Source: JAWPMV01 sp039819665 (lineage in GTDB: Bacteria; Bacteroidota; Bacteroidia; J057). From it: a stretch of 64,000 bases of DNA. The stretch spans positions 1 through 64,000 of the forward strand of contig JBCBRM010000030.1 in the NCBI GenBank assembly GCA_039819665.1. The letters run 5' to 3'. Below the pieces are notes generated by a model. That model was given only the letters and a program-made list of their open reading frames with translations. It was not told where the DNA came from and ran no database searches. The position numbers and the translations under genes were made by a program. Positions 32,889-41,368 of the stretch are shown one piece after another. Position 1 is the stretch's first letter. Every line of letters begins with the position of its first letter.

Positions 32889-34412
32889 ATGGATACAGGT
32901 GCAATTATCTGGATTGTGGTGCTAGGGGCACTCTGGCTTGCGACGACGATCGGACAATGGAAATTATTTGAGAAGGCAAACCAGCCAGGTTGGGCTGCCC
33001 TCGTTCCTATCTATGGATGGATCGTTTGGCTCAAGATAATTGGAAAACCCGTATGGTGGGTGGTTCTGATGCTGATCCCAGTAGTTGGGACGCTGGTCTC
33101 TGTTGCGATGGTGATCGAGCTTGCCAAGTCTTATGGTAAATACAAATTAAAAGAACATGCAGGCTTTTTGATCCTGCCCTTCTATACCTGGCCCAAAGCC
33201 GGTTTCTCTGAAGCTGTCAAATATCTTGGACCACCTGATACACACAAGCGAGTACCCAAGAAATCACAATTGAGAGAATGGGGAGATGCCCTCTTGTTTG
33301 CAGGGGTTGCGGCCCTGATTATCCGTACTTTCTTTATCGAAGCCTTTATGATCCCTACCAGCTCTATGGAACGGACACTCATGGCTGGCGATTTTCTTTT
33401 TGTGAGCAAGTTTCACTATGGAGCACGGATGCCTATGACCCCCTTGTCCATTCCGTTCATTCATAACAAAATTAAGGTAGGAAACTTCATCGCACCTTCT
33501 TATTCTGATTTGCTTACCCTTCCTTATATGAGGATTCCTGGTATCGAAGAGGTCGAAAGAAATGACATTGTCGTATTTAATTTCCCCGCCCATGATATTC
33601 AGGACCTGGGAGATGGAGCAGGACTGGTTGATATCGTGAGTATGAAGGAAAACTACATCAAAAGATGCGTAGGAGTCCCGGGAGATGTTTTGGAAGTAAA
33701 GCGCCAGCAAATTTATATAAATGGAGAAAAAGGCTGGAATCCCCCCAATATGCAATATGAGTACCTGGTAGAGACAAATGGTCAGTCTTTTAACCAGAAA
33801 AGACTCAATGAACTGGGATTCCGGAAGTATGTGCCAGGGAATCCTGAAAGAAATCGGAACGCCAACTTCATCCCGGCCAATAGCCCGCGTCTCAGTGGAC
33901 ACAATGGCTATGTAGTGTTGATGCCGGATTCTGTTGCACAGATTTTGGAGGGATTTCCAAATGTGATCAAAGTAGATACCGTTACTGCCAAATCTGGTAG
34001 ATTTAATAATAACCGTCCGATTTATCCGAAAAAGAACAATCTGAGTGGTGAACTCTATCCGTTCAATATGGATAACTATGGACCTATTACCATTCCTGCC
34101 AAAGGAATGACCGTTGATCTTACAGACAAAAACCTCTCTCTCTACTGGAGAATTATTGATGTTTATGAAGAACATGACATTGAGCAAAAAGGAGGAAAGG
34201 TCTACATCGATGGTACTGAAGCCACCACCTACACCTTTGAAATGAACTATTACTGGATGATGGGAGACAATCGCCATAATTCCGAGGATAGCAGGGTTTG
34301 GGGATTTGTTCCAGAGAACCACATAGTCGGTCGTCCTTTATTCGTATTCTTCTCCTATGAGCCTGATTTTGGGGTCAGATGGAATAGAATAGGAACTAAA
34401 TATGTACATTGA
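32889..34412 (+). CDS. lepB: Signal peptidase I with N-terminal DUF5684 membrane domain
   Basis: 507 residues. Residues 1-115 form a DUF5684-type membrane module (WKLFEKANQPGWAALVPIYG, MLIPVVGTLV) like the stand-alone protein at 19859. One more helix (about 133-152) leads to the S26 peptidase. The Ser-Lys dyad is Ser159 (IPTSSMERTL) and Lys258 (YIKRCVGVPGD). A large insert of about 150 residues separates this from the MMGDNRHNSEDSR box near residue 460, a layout usual for Bacteroidota LepB. It removes signal peptides from exported proteins at the inner membrane, and so serves the many Sec/T9SS cargos in this window. A small conserved gene follows by 34 bp. Confidence 0.95.
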   Translation: MDTGAIIWIVVLGALWLATTIGQWKLFEKANQPGWAALVPIYGWIVWLKIIGKPVWWVVLMLIPVVGTLVSVAMVIELAKSYGKYKLKEHAGFLILPFYTWPKAGFSEAVKYLGPPDTHKRVPKKSQLREWGDALLFAGVAALIIRTFFIEAFMIPTSSMERTLMAGDFLFVSKFHYGARMPMTPLSIPFIHNKIKVGNFIAPSYSDLLTLPYMRIPGIEEVERNDIVVFNFPAHDIQDLGDGAGLVDIVSMKENYIKRCVGVPGDVLEVKRQQIYINGEKGWNPPNMQYEYLVETNGQSFNQKRLNELGFRKYVPGNPERNRNANFIPANSPRLSGHNGYVVLMPDSVAQILEGFPNVIKVDTVTAKSGRFNNNRPIYPKKNNLSGELYPFNMDNYGPITIPAKGMTVDLTDKNLSLYWRIIDVYEEHDIEQKGGKVYIDGTEATTYTFEMNYYWMMGDNRHNSEDSRVWGFVPENHIVGRPLFVFFSYEPDFGVRWNRIGTKYVH

Positions 34413-34446
34413 GTAGAAATTCAATAAGAAAGCAACTACCCAATAC

Positions 34447-34794
34447 ATGGATTTAGACGTTAATAGTCGCTGGGCACTCTTTGAGGAGCAGGTCCAGGAA
34501 CATTTCGGTAAACAGATGAATCTAGAGGCAATTCTCTTCTTCATAGGGGTAAGAGAATTGGGAGAAAGGCCCCGTCCCTTTACCAAAGAAGAAAAGGTGG
34601 ACCTCATGCACATCGCCATCTGCCGACTTTTATCTCAATCAGGTTACTATAAACTCTCTCACCTCGACCAGGATGGATGGCCCCACTGGGACCTGCTTAA
34701 ACCCCTGCCGCATCAGGACATTTTTTCTCAGGAATATTTGCTTCGGGAACACATTTTGGCCTATGCTGATGAAGAGTCTTTATTCCAGGAATAG
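34447..34794 (+). CDS. Small hypothetical protein downstream of lepB
   Basis: 115 residues, soluble, acidic and rich in Leu, Glu and aromatic residues. No signal peptide, membrane segment, metal motif or repeat is seen. Segments such as ILFFIGVRELGERPRPFTKE and HLDQDGWPHWDLLKPLP look like a compact conserved domain. I recognise it only as the kind of small conserved protein found beside lepB or similar genes in Bacteroidota; function unknown. It begins 34 bp after lepB and is likely in its transcript. The codon pattern and starting context support a real gene. Confidence 0.75.
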   Translation: MDLDVNSRWALFEEQVQEHFGKQMNLEAILFFIGVRELGERPRPFTKEEKVDLMHIAICRLLSQSGYYKLSHLDQDGWPHWDLLKPLPHQDIFSQEYLLREHILAYADEESLFQE

Positions 34795-34902
34795 ACAGAT
34801 AACCTATGGTATGATTAATAATCCTGCATGATAGCACGATGAAAATTAAACTAGATATGCAGTGTTTATGAATTTTAAAGAAAAAACTACTATTTTAGTA
34901 GC

Positions 34903-35104
34903 GCCTCATCTGTGCAGCTACCTTAAGATCAAGACCTAAGTACACACTGAATTCTTTCGGGGATAGAATCCGTTTTGATAACGGAATCTCGTACACTGAT
35001 ATCCTTAGAAACTATGAAAGCATCTGAATCTCATGTCTAATGAGGTCAGTAAGAATTATTTAGCTTTTCCCATAGGAGTCGGATCGTTTTGACCGGCTCC
35101 TTTT
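34903..35104 (+). ncRNA. Candidate structured non-coding RNA, possibly 6S-like
   Basis: A gene-free region that looks like a folded transcript. CCTCAT (34904-34909) can pair with ATGAGG (35040-35045) as a closing stem. CTAAG (34936-34940) faces CTTAG (35004-35008). CCGTTttgatAACGG (34970-34984) forms the apical hairpin. GGAGTCGG...CCGGCTCC plus TTTTCT (35075-35104) is an intrinsic terminator on the plus strand, though no plus-strand gene ends within 280 bp of it. A long rod with internal bubbles fits 6S RNA, but no sequence signature was recognised. It could also be a long 3' UTR of the upstream gene. Confidence 0.4.
35075..35104 (+). terminator. Intrinsic terminator without an adjacent plus-strand gene
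   Basis: An 8-bp stem GGAGTCGG / CCGGCTCC (one wobble) is followed by TTTTCT. On the minus strand there is no T-run, so it serves plus-strand transcription. It abuts the stop of the minus-strand PD40 gene. Confidence 0.75.
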
Positions 35105-35983
35105 CTATTTCGGGAGAAAGGCTACAGCAGCCAGATGTTTTCCATCTGGACTAACAGCTAGCCGATAGAAGTCTCCAATTCCCAGATCGCCCAGATCCAG
35201 CCAACCTTTATCCGGATTTTCAGGATCAAATACAAAAAGATGTCCTTCTTTGCCCATGAATATTTTTCCATCAGGCGTCCAGCAATAATCTTCTTTACTA
35301 CTGAGTGTTTCCGTCAAGGTCTTCAACTCCCCACTATCGCTGTCCCAGGATCGGATCAACCAGCTATCCTCTTTGCTTTTGTCTACAAAACTGACATTTT
35401 CGGTACCGGGTATGGTATGAATGCTTCGTCCTAGATTAAAATTGAATCCGTCTAATTTTTGGGATTTGAGAGAAGTATATTTTAACGTATTGGGGCTGCC
35501 AAGAATAAACATGGCGAGGTAGTTTTTTTTATACCAGGTATAATACCCCACGGGCTGTACTTTTGACATCAATAATTTGCCTTTACCGTTTTTGAGTGAA
35601 AACTTCCACAATCGCTGCGTTTTCCCATCTTCTTCTACACGAACGACAGAAAAGGCTTTCCCATCAGGCATAATTTTGGGAGAATATTCACTGCTAGCAG
35701 GAGTATTGCAGATTTGCTTTACTTCTTTGTTCTCAATAAAATATCGAAATATATCTGCCTGCCCTCCTCTAATAGATGTATATAAAATGCTTTTGCTGTC
35801 TGGGCTAAAAGAAGCCTGGTTATCATAACCTTTTCTGTCTGTGATATTGCGAGGATTTTCTATTTGGGGCCTTTTTTTAGAGAGGTCCAGATCAAGAAGG
35901 TATATATCTGTATCAGTTTGAGAAAATAGCTTCATAGAAAGGCACATAAGAAGGAAGAAACTGATGTAAATCTTGAATTTCAT
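35105..35983 (-). CDS. Secreted PD40/TolB-like beta-propeller protein
   Basis: 292 residues with a signal peptide (MKFKIYISFFLLMCLSMKLFSQ). Repeated WD40-like PD40 units follow: ASFSPDSKSILYTSIRGGQADIF, SPKIMPDGKAFSVV, CWTPDGKIFMG and LAVSPDGKHLAAVAFLP, enough for a propeller of five or six blades. TolB-like propellers bind partner proteins or ligands in the periplasm. There is no catalytic peptidase domain, and no Tol-Pal genes are nearby. It is monocistronic and converges on the candidate RNA at 34903-35104. A 400-bp gene-free stretch separates it from the divergent M23 gene. Confidence 0.8.
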   Translation of the reverse strand: MKFKIYISFFLLMCLSMKLFSQTDTDIYLLDLDLSKKRPQIENPRNITDRKGYDNQASFSPDSKSILYTSIRGGQADIFRYFIENKEVKQICNTPASSEYSPKIMPDGKAFSVVRVEEDGKTQRLWKFSLKNGKGKLLMSKVQPVGYYTWYKKNYLAMFILGSPNTLKYTSLKSQKLDGFNFNLGRSIHTIPGTENVSFVDKSKEDSWLIRSWDSDSGELKTLTETLSSKEDYCWTPDGKIFMGKEGHLFVFDPENPDKGWLDLGDLGIGDFYRLAVSPDGKHLAAVAFLPK

Positions 35984-36383
35984 ACGTTTAATTTATGTAG
36001 GTTCAGAGGCAAAAAATAGGTGAAAGAATAACAATAGTAATTTTTTTCAAAAACCTTTTCATTCTTACACCGTAAATAGAATTTGTTCTTTGAATTTTCG
36101 AATTATCCCCATTTTTGCAAAATGGGAGAAATAGTTCTAACGTGCTGAATATTATATAATTAGCCATATTTCTTTAATGTTTAACAAACCTCTTACGTAC
36201 GAATTTGAACAGCTAAGACTTCGATTTGGGGAATTTACTCACATTGCCTTTAGCGCTTAAAGAATTCTTTATACTTTCGTACGTTGAATTTTTGGGAACA
36301 ATAAGCTATTCGTTTTATTCCAGATTTCAGAAAAAAGTTCGATCAAGTATCATCGAATTTTTCGGAGGTTTAAACAGTTTTAT
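35984..36383. other. Divergent intergenic region of 400 bp
   Basis: AT-rich, no reading frame of note. It must hold the minus-strand promoter of the PD40 gene and a plus-strand promoter (36272) for the M23 gene, with a leader of about 100 nt. No tRNA or repeat was recognised. Confidence 0.6.
36272..36279 (+). promoter_or_regulatory. -7 promoter box TACTTTCG of the M23 peptidase gene
   Basis: TACTTTCG fits TAnnTTTG/TTCG, 105 bp before the start codon at 36384, implying a long untranslated leader. Confidence 0.45.
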
Positions 36384-36968
36384 ATGAAAAACTACCTAAT
36401 GAGTGTTACAGTGCTAGCCATCAGCGTATTTTTCATCGTAACTGGGAATTTGAAAGCGTCTTTCTTTAACACTTTTTCCAAAAACAGCCTTGCACATGAA
36501 CACGAGCAAGTTGTACAAATGAAAGTACAACAGGCACATTTAAGAACAATCGATCCCTTTGACATAGACATTGTCCCAACAAGCCGTCCCATACCTGACG
36601 GTTTCCCCCTGGCCAGTGTATATGGCATGAGAAAGCATCCTATCTTAAAAGTACATAGAATGCACGCGGGAATCGATTTCGCAGCACCAGCAGGTACTCC
36701 CGTATTAGCGACTGCAACCGGAAAAGTAGGAAAAGCAATTTTCAATCCGGATAGAAGTAATTACGGCAAACACATTGTGATAGATCATGATGAGGAGTAC
36801 AGTACATTATATGCGCATCTGTCCGGACTGGTAGTTGAAATCGGTCAGATCGTTGAAGAAGGTGATACCATCGGATTTGTAGGGAGTACAGGTATGAGTA
36901 CAAGCGCTCACCTTCATTACGAAGTTATTTTTGACGGTCTAAGGGTAGATCCAGAAGATTACTTCTAA
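36384..36968 (+). CDS. M23/LytM family metallopeptidase
   Basis: 194 residues with a signal/anchor helix (about 5-25). The LytM domain covers about residues 75-190. The zinc and active-site residues are visible in MHAGIDFAAPAGTPV (HxxxD) and SAHLHYEV (HxH), between which lies the YGKHIVIDHDEEYSTLYAHLS stretch. Such enzymes cut peptide cross-links of peptidoglycan or activate amidases. The start of the domain (RPIPDGFPLASVYGMRKHP) is typical of Bacteroidota M23 proteins. Single-gene unit with its own promoter and terminator (37020-37053). Confidence 0.93.
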   Translation: MKNYLMSVTVLAISVFFIVTGNLKASFFNTFSKNSLAHEHEQVVQMKVQQAHLRTIDPFDIDIVPTSRPIPDGFPLASVYGMRKHPILKVHRMHAGIDFAAPAGTPVLATATGKVGKAIFNPDRSNYGKHIVIDHDEEYSTLYAHLSGLVVEIGQIVEEGDTIGFVGSTGMSTSAHLHYEVIFDGLRVDPEDYF

Positions 36969-37019
36969 GGAAAAAAAACACACCAGCTACGATGAGCTGA
37001 TGGCAAAAAGCACAAAAAG

Positions 37020-37053
37020 AGGCTGTCTCATTTAAGAGGCAGCCTTCTTTTTT
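37020..37053 (+). terminator. Intrinsic terminator of the M23 gene
   Basis: AGGCTGTC and GGCAGCCT (one wobble) form the stem, followed by TCTTTTTT. A smaller CAGCT/AGCTG hairpin precedes it. Confidence 0.88.
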
Positions 37054-37179
37054 ATCCCTAAGCTCCTTGATCTCTTCAAATCCTAAGTTTTTGATGCCGA
37101 TTAAGTGTCTCTAGCCAGGGTATATTTAGCTTAGGAATCTTTCCCCTGCCTAAATCATAAATTTTCTTAGCTTTGCCCT

Positions 37180-38829
37180 GTGAGGGCGAAAAGAAATATA
37201 GGTACGATTTGTATCCTCCTCTTACTATGGGTTATGAGTTCCTGTGGATTCCAGGAAGCAACCCGGGGAGAATCAGAGGAGCTAAACCTGCCTCCTATTC
37301 CTGCACCCAAATTAGATCGTCTAAAGAGTTTGCACCTGCTCCCCCTGGAGCCCTTTCAGCAAAAAGTTCCGAAAAAATATACAGATGTTTTTCGCCTCCT
37401 GAAAAAGGCTGCTGAGGAGATGAATACCATTTTCTGGATACAGGCATATGGAGATCGGGAAAAATTGCTCTCTCAAGTTGAGGATGAGAACCTGAAAAAG
37501 TTGATAGAGTTGAACTATGGTCCTTATGACCGCATGGATGATAATGAGCCTATCTTGCCGGCTATCTCCCCTAAAGCCGCTGGGGCAAATTTTTACCCTC
37601 CCAACCTGAGTGCGAATGAATTAAAACAACTTCCCGAGGCGTACAGTAAGCTTACCCTAATAAGGAGGGATGAAAACCGGAAACTGATTGCAATTCCCTA
37701 TGCAGATGCATTTGAGCAGGCTTTGAAATCCGCTGCTGCTGCCTTGAGAGAAGCTGCAGGATTACTTAAGGAAAAAGAGTTTAAAACTTTTCTCAAGGAG
37801 CGGGCACGTTCTCTGGAGTCAGACCATTATGAATACAGCGATGTGCTCTGGTTGGATCAGTGGAAGCAAGAACTTGACATTCTGATCGGGCCAATTGAAA
37901 GCTATGAAGATGCCTTATATGGAATAAAATCTGCCTATCAGGCTTGCATAGTTTTGAAAGATTTAGAGGAAAGTAAAAAGGTAGGAGAGTGGGTGAAATT
38001 GCTGCCCAAGCTGAATCTGGACTTAGGTAGAGAATTGCGTTATGAGAAAAATCACCTTCCAGAGCTAAATAGTGTAGGGGTTTATGATGCACTCTATTTT
38101 TCGGGTTTATTCAATGCAGGTTCGAAAAGTATGGGGCTAAATGCTCCTCATTTTACCCTGCCAGCTGAGGTAGATAAAAGAGGAAAGAGAAGGTTGATCC
38201 TGAAAAATATTGTTGAAGCCAAGTATCAGCACATTGCTTTACCCATAGCAGAAAAGCTACTGAAAAAAGAGCAGATTCCTATGCTTAGTGAAGAGGCGTT
38301 TTTCCAGTATGTACTTTTTCATGAACTCTCTCATGGCTGGGAGCTTCCTGCTTTTGAACGTAGTAATAAGGACCGGAGCATACAGGAAAATCTATTAGAA
38401 TATGCTTCTTTGATGGAAGAAGGAAAAGGAGATATCCTGGGACTTTATACGATCATCCAGGCATACAAACAAGGACTGATCAAAGATGGTAAATTAGAAC
38501 AGCATTATATCACTTCTTTGGTTAATACATTAAGAGCCATACGTTTTGGGCGAAATAGTGATCATGCCATCGCCAATGTTATACGCTTTAATTTCTTTTT
38601 GGAAAAAGGCGCTTACTATTTTGATGAAAATAGTAAGAGGTTTGGAGTAAATACGGAATTGATGGAAAGTGCTACGACGAATCTGGTAAATGAAATCCTG
38701 GATATACAGGCTGAGGGCATATCAAATTCTGCCATGCTGTTTAAGCAAAGGTATGGCAGACTGCTCTACCAGTATGAGAAGATCATTGACCTTCATCAGG
38801 ATATTCCGATAGATCTAAGATTTGAATAA
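37180..38829 (+). CDS. Lipoprotein of the M49 (dipeptidyl-peptidase III-like) family
   Basis: 549 residues from a GTG start. A lipoprotein signal peptide with Cys22 (VMSSC) is followed by a mostly helical protein. The metal motif is FHELSHG, HExxH at 381-385; classical DPP III has HExxGH. A second acidic motif, MEEGKGD (412-418), stands where M49 has EECRAE. Neighbouring sequence (NVGVYDAL-like NSVGVYDALYFS, AKYQHIALPIA) fits the bacterial M49-related group. It is presumably an outer-membrane or periplasmic zinc peptidase taking short peptides, and could complement the S46 enzyme at 27888. Convergent with the carboxylase gene (6 bp apart). Confidence 0.72.
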   Translation: MRAKRNIGTICILLLLWVMSSCGFQEATRGESEELNLPPIPAPKLDRLKSLHLLPLEPFQQKVPKKYTDVFRLLKKAAEEMNTIFWIQAYGDREKLLSQVEDENLKKLIELNYGPYDRMDDNEPILPAISPKAAGANFYPPNLSANELKQLPEAYSKLTLIRRDENRKLIAIPYADAFEQALKSAAAALREAAGLLKEKEFKTFLKERARSLESDHYEYSDVLWLDQWKQELDILIGPIESYEDALYGIKSAYQACIVLKDLEESKKVGEWVKLLPKLNLDLGRELRYEKNHLPELNSVGVYDALYFSGLFNAGSKSMGLNAPHFTLPAEVDKRGKRRLILKNIVEAKYQHIALPIAEKLLKKEQIPMLSEEAFFQYVLFHELSHGWELPAFERSNKDRSIQENLLEYASLMEEGKGDILGLYTIIQAYKQGLIKDGKLEQHYITSLVNTLRAIRFGRNSDHAIANVIRFNFFLEKGAYYFDENSKRFGVNTELMESATTNLVNEILDIQAEGISNSAMLFKQRYGRLLYQYEKIIDLHQDIPIDLRFE

Positions 38830-38835
38830 ATTCCT

Positions 38836-40386
38836 CTAGAGCGGGATATTCCCATGCTTTTTTTGTGGCAATTGCTCAGCTTTGTTTTCCAACATTTCAA
38901 AAGCTCTTACCAACTTTTTGCGGGTATTTTCCGGTAAGATCACCTCATCCACAAAACCCCGCGCTGCTGCTCTGTAAGGATTTGCAAACTTTTCGGTGTA
39001 TTCTTCTACCTTTTCATCCAGTTTCGCTGCTGGATCATCTGCATTTTTGATCTCCTTGCGGAAAATGATCTCAGCAGCTCCTTTGGGACCCATGACGGCA
39101 ATCTCCGCACTTGGCCAGGCATAATTCATATCGGCTCCAATATGCTTGGAGTTCATTACATCATAGGCCCCACCGTAAGCTTTGCGGGTAATGACGGTAA
39201 CTCGAGGAACTGTAGCTTCTGAAAATGCATAAAGCAACTTGGCCCCATTGGTAATGATGGCATTCCATTCCTGATCTGTTCCCGGAAGAAAACCTGGCAC
39301 ATCTTCAAATACGAGAAGAGGGATATTAAAGGCATCGCAAAAGCGAACAAAACGGGCTCCTTTGGTGGATGAGTTGATATCCAGAACGCCAGCTAGAACC
39401 GCCGGCTGATTAGCGATGATTCCGATACTTCTTCCTGCAAGTCTGGCAAATCCTGTAAGGATGTTTTCGGCAAAATCTTTATGTACCTCAAAGAAGGAAT
39501 CCTTATCACAGACAAGCTTGATTACCTCTCGCATATCATAGGGCTGATTAGCCTTCTCGGGTACGATAGAATTGAGTTCCGGAATTAGCTTTTCTACATC
39601 TCCATCATAAGGAATCGATAAGGGGATTTCTTCACAGTTCTGAGGAATATAGCTGAGTAGCCTTTTTATATTTTGGATAGCTTCCCACTCATTTGCACAG
39701 GTAAAATGACTAACGCCACTCTTGCTACCATGGGTCATAGCTCCGCCTAATTCTTCGGAAGTAACCTCCTCGTGAGTTACAGTCTTTACTACATTGGGGC
39801 CTGTTACAAACATGTAGGAGGTGTTTTCTACCATCATTACAAAGTCCGTGATTGCTGGGCTGTATACGGCTCCTCCAGCACAAGGTCCCATGATAGCAGA
39901 AATCTGAGGAATAACTCCTGAAGCACGGGTATTTCTGTAAAATATATCTGCATAACCTGCGAGAGAAACCACTCCTTCCTGAATACGGGCACCTCCAGAA
40001 TCATTCAAGCCAATAACGGGAGCCCCGTTTTTCATGGCTAAGTCCATGATTTTACAAATCTTCTCAGCATAGGTTTCTGAAAGCGAACCTCCCATAACAG
40101 TAAAATCCTGACTGAAAATATACACCAGTCTACCATGGATTTTCCCATACCCGGTTACGACTCCATCTCCTAATATCTTTTGCTTTTCCAGACCAAACTC
40201 TGAGGAACGGTGGGTTACAAATTTCCCGATTTCTTCGAAACTGCCTTCATCGAGTAGCAGGTCTATTCTTTCGCGGGCGGTGAGTTTACCTTTAGCGTGT
40301 TGCTTTTCAATACGATCCGCTCCTCCGCCGAGGAGTGCTTCTTCATTCTTCTGTTGGAGGATGTCTTCCTGCTTGATCATGCTCAA
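38836..40386 (-). CDS. pccB: Acyl-CoA carboxylase beta subunit (carboxyltransferase, PccB/MmdA type)
   Basis: 516 residues, normal length. The two crotonase-like halves of the carboxyltransferase are present: GKLTARERIDLLLDEGSFEE and GLNDSGGARIQEGV, then IMGPCAGGAVYSPAITDF in the first half, and ILTGFARLAGRSIGIIANQP with YGGAYDVMNSKHIGAD in the second. It moves carboxyl from biotin to propionyl-CoA or removes it from methylmalonyl-CoA. The biotin carboxylase/biotin carrier subunits are not adjacent, so whether it works as carboxylase or decarboxylase is undecided. Single minus-strand gene, 76 bp downstream of rluB. Confidence 0.93.
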   Translation of the reverse strand: MSMIKQEDILQQKNEEALLGGGADRIEKQHAKGKLTARERIDLLLDEGSFEEIGKFVTHRSSEFGLEKQKILGDGVVTGYGKIHGRLVYIFSQDFTVMGGSLSETYAEKICKIMDLAMKNGAPVIGLNDSGGARIQEGVVSLAGYADIFYRNTRASGVIPQISAIMGPCAGGAVYSPAITDFVMMVENTSYMFVTGPNVVKTVTHEEVTSEELGGAMTHGSKSGVSHFTCANEWEAIQNIKRLLSYIPQNCEEIPLSIPYDGDVEKLIPELNSIVPEKANQPYDMREVIKLVCDKDSFFEVHKDFAENILTGFARLAGRSIGIIANQPAVLAGVLDINSSTKGARFVRFCDAFNIPLLVFEDVPGFLPGTDQEWNAIITNGAKLLYAFSEATVPRVTVITRKAYGGAYDVMNSKHIGADMNYAWPSAEIAVMGPKGAAEIIFRKEIKNADDPAAKLDEKVEEYTEKFANPYRAAARGFVDEVILPENTRKKLVRAFEMLENKAEQLPQKKHGNIPL

Positions 40387-40462
40387 AATAAATTAGATCA
40401 TGCAAAGATAGGGCTTCGAGAGAAATCTCCCGCTTGCTTTGTTTAATTTATTTCTAGTGTGC

Positions 40463-41368
40463 TTAGATCATTTTGAGAAAAGCGACCTCCTTATCGCTCA
40501 AGGTCCTGAATTTTCCTCTCGGAAGGTTCTTTTTGGTCAGATGGGCAATTGATACCCGATCTAGTGCAACAACCTGATAGCCCATGTGTTCAAACATACG
40601 GCGGACGATACGATTTCTACCGATATGTATTTCTACTCCTACCTCATCTCGATCCTTCCCAATTACATAATCGATTTTATCCACTTGTGCAGATCCGTCT
40701 TCCAGCTCAATTCCTGTAAGAAGTCTTTCCATATCTTCTTCAGAGACTTCTTTATTGAGACGGACATGGTAGATCTTCTTGACCTTATGAGAAGGATGGG
40801 TCATTTTCTTTGCCAATGCGCCATCATTGGAGAGGAGTAAAAGGCCGGTTGTATTTCTATCTAGTCTTCCTACTGGAAAAATTCTTTCTTCCGTTGAGTT
40901 TTTGACTATATCGAGTACAGTTTTTCTCCCCTGTGGATCATCTGTTGTCGTAATCGTATTTTTAGGCTTATTGAGGAGGATGTAAACGAATTTTTCGACC
41001 CGGAGTCGCTTCCCTTTGTATTCGATGACATCATTGAAGGGATGTACCCGCAATCCCATTTCGGTATTTACCGTTCCATTCACTTTGATATCACCAGCCT
41101 CTATCAATTTGTCCGCGTCTCTTCTTGAGCAAACCCCTGCTTGTGCGATAAAGCGGTTTAGGCGAATCGGCTCAACGGGCTTTTTATCCTTTTTGGGTCC
41201 AGGTTTTTTCTCTGTCTTTTTGGGAGGAAATTTGTTCTTTGGACTGTCAATCACCTGCTTGTTCTTCCGGGGCTTGCGTTTCTTCTGGCCCACCTCCTTC
41301 CAAAAGGGTTTCTCCGTTTTCTTCTGCTTCTGATTCTTGTCCTGTTTCGGCTGATTTCGCTTGCTCAT
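40463..41368 (-). CDS. rluB: 23S rRNA pseudouridine synthase (RluB family)
   Basis: 301 residues from the ATG at 41368, or 263 from a GTG at 41254. A very basic, Lys/Pro-rich tail (residues 1-68) precedes an S4 RNA-binding domain (RLNRFIAQAGVCSRRDADKL) and the RsuA/RluB-type catalytic domain with GRLDRNTTGLLLLSNDG (catalytic Asp). The end is VALDRVSIAHLTKKNLPRGKFR. It isomerises uridine in the large ribosomal RNA. With the ATG start the gene overlaps scpB by 122 bp; with the GTG start the overlap is 8 bp. scpB and rluB are neighbours in many bacteria. Confidence 0.9.
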   Translation of the reverse strand: MSKRNQPKQDKNQKQKKTEKPFWKEVGQKKRKPRKNKQVIDSPKNKFPPKKTEKKPGPKKDKKPVEPIRLNRFIAQAGVCSRRDADKLIEAGDIKVNGTVNTEMGLRVHPFNDVIEYKGKRLRVEKFVYILLNKPKNTITTTDDPQGRKTVLDIVKNSTEERIFPVGRLDRNTTGLLLLSNDGALAKKMTHPSHKVKKIYHVRLNKEVSEEDMERLLTGIELEDGSAQVDKIDYVIGKDRDEVGVEIHIGRNRIVRRMFEHMGYQVVALDRVSIAHLTKKNLPRGKFRTLSDKEVAFLKMI

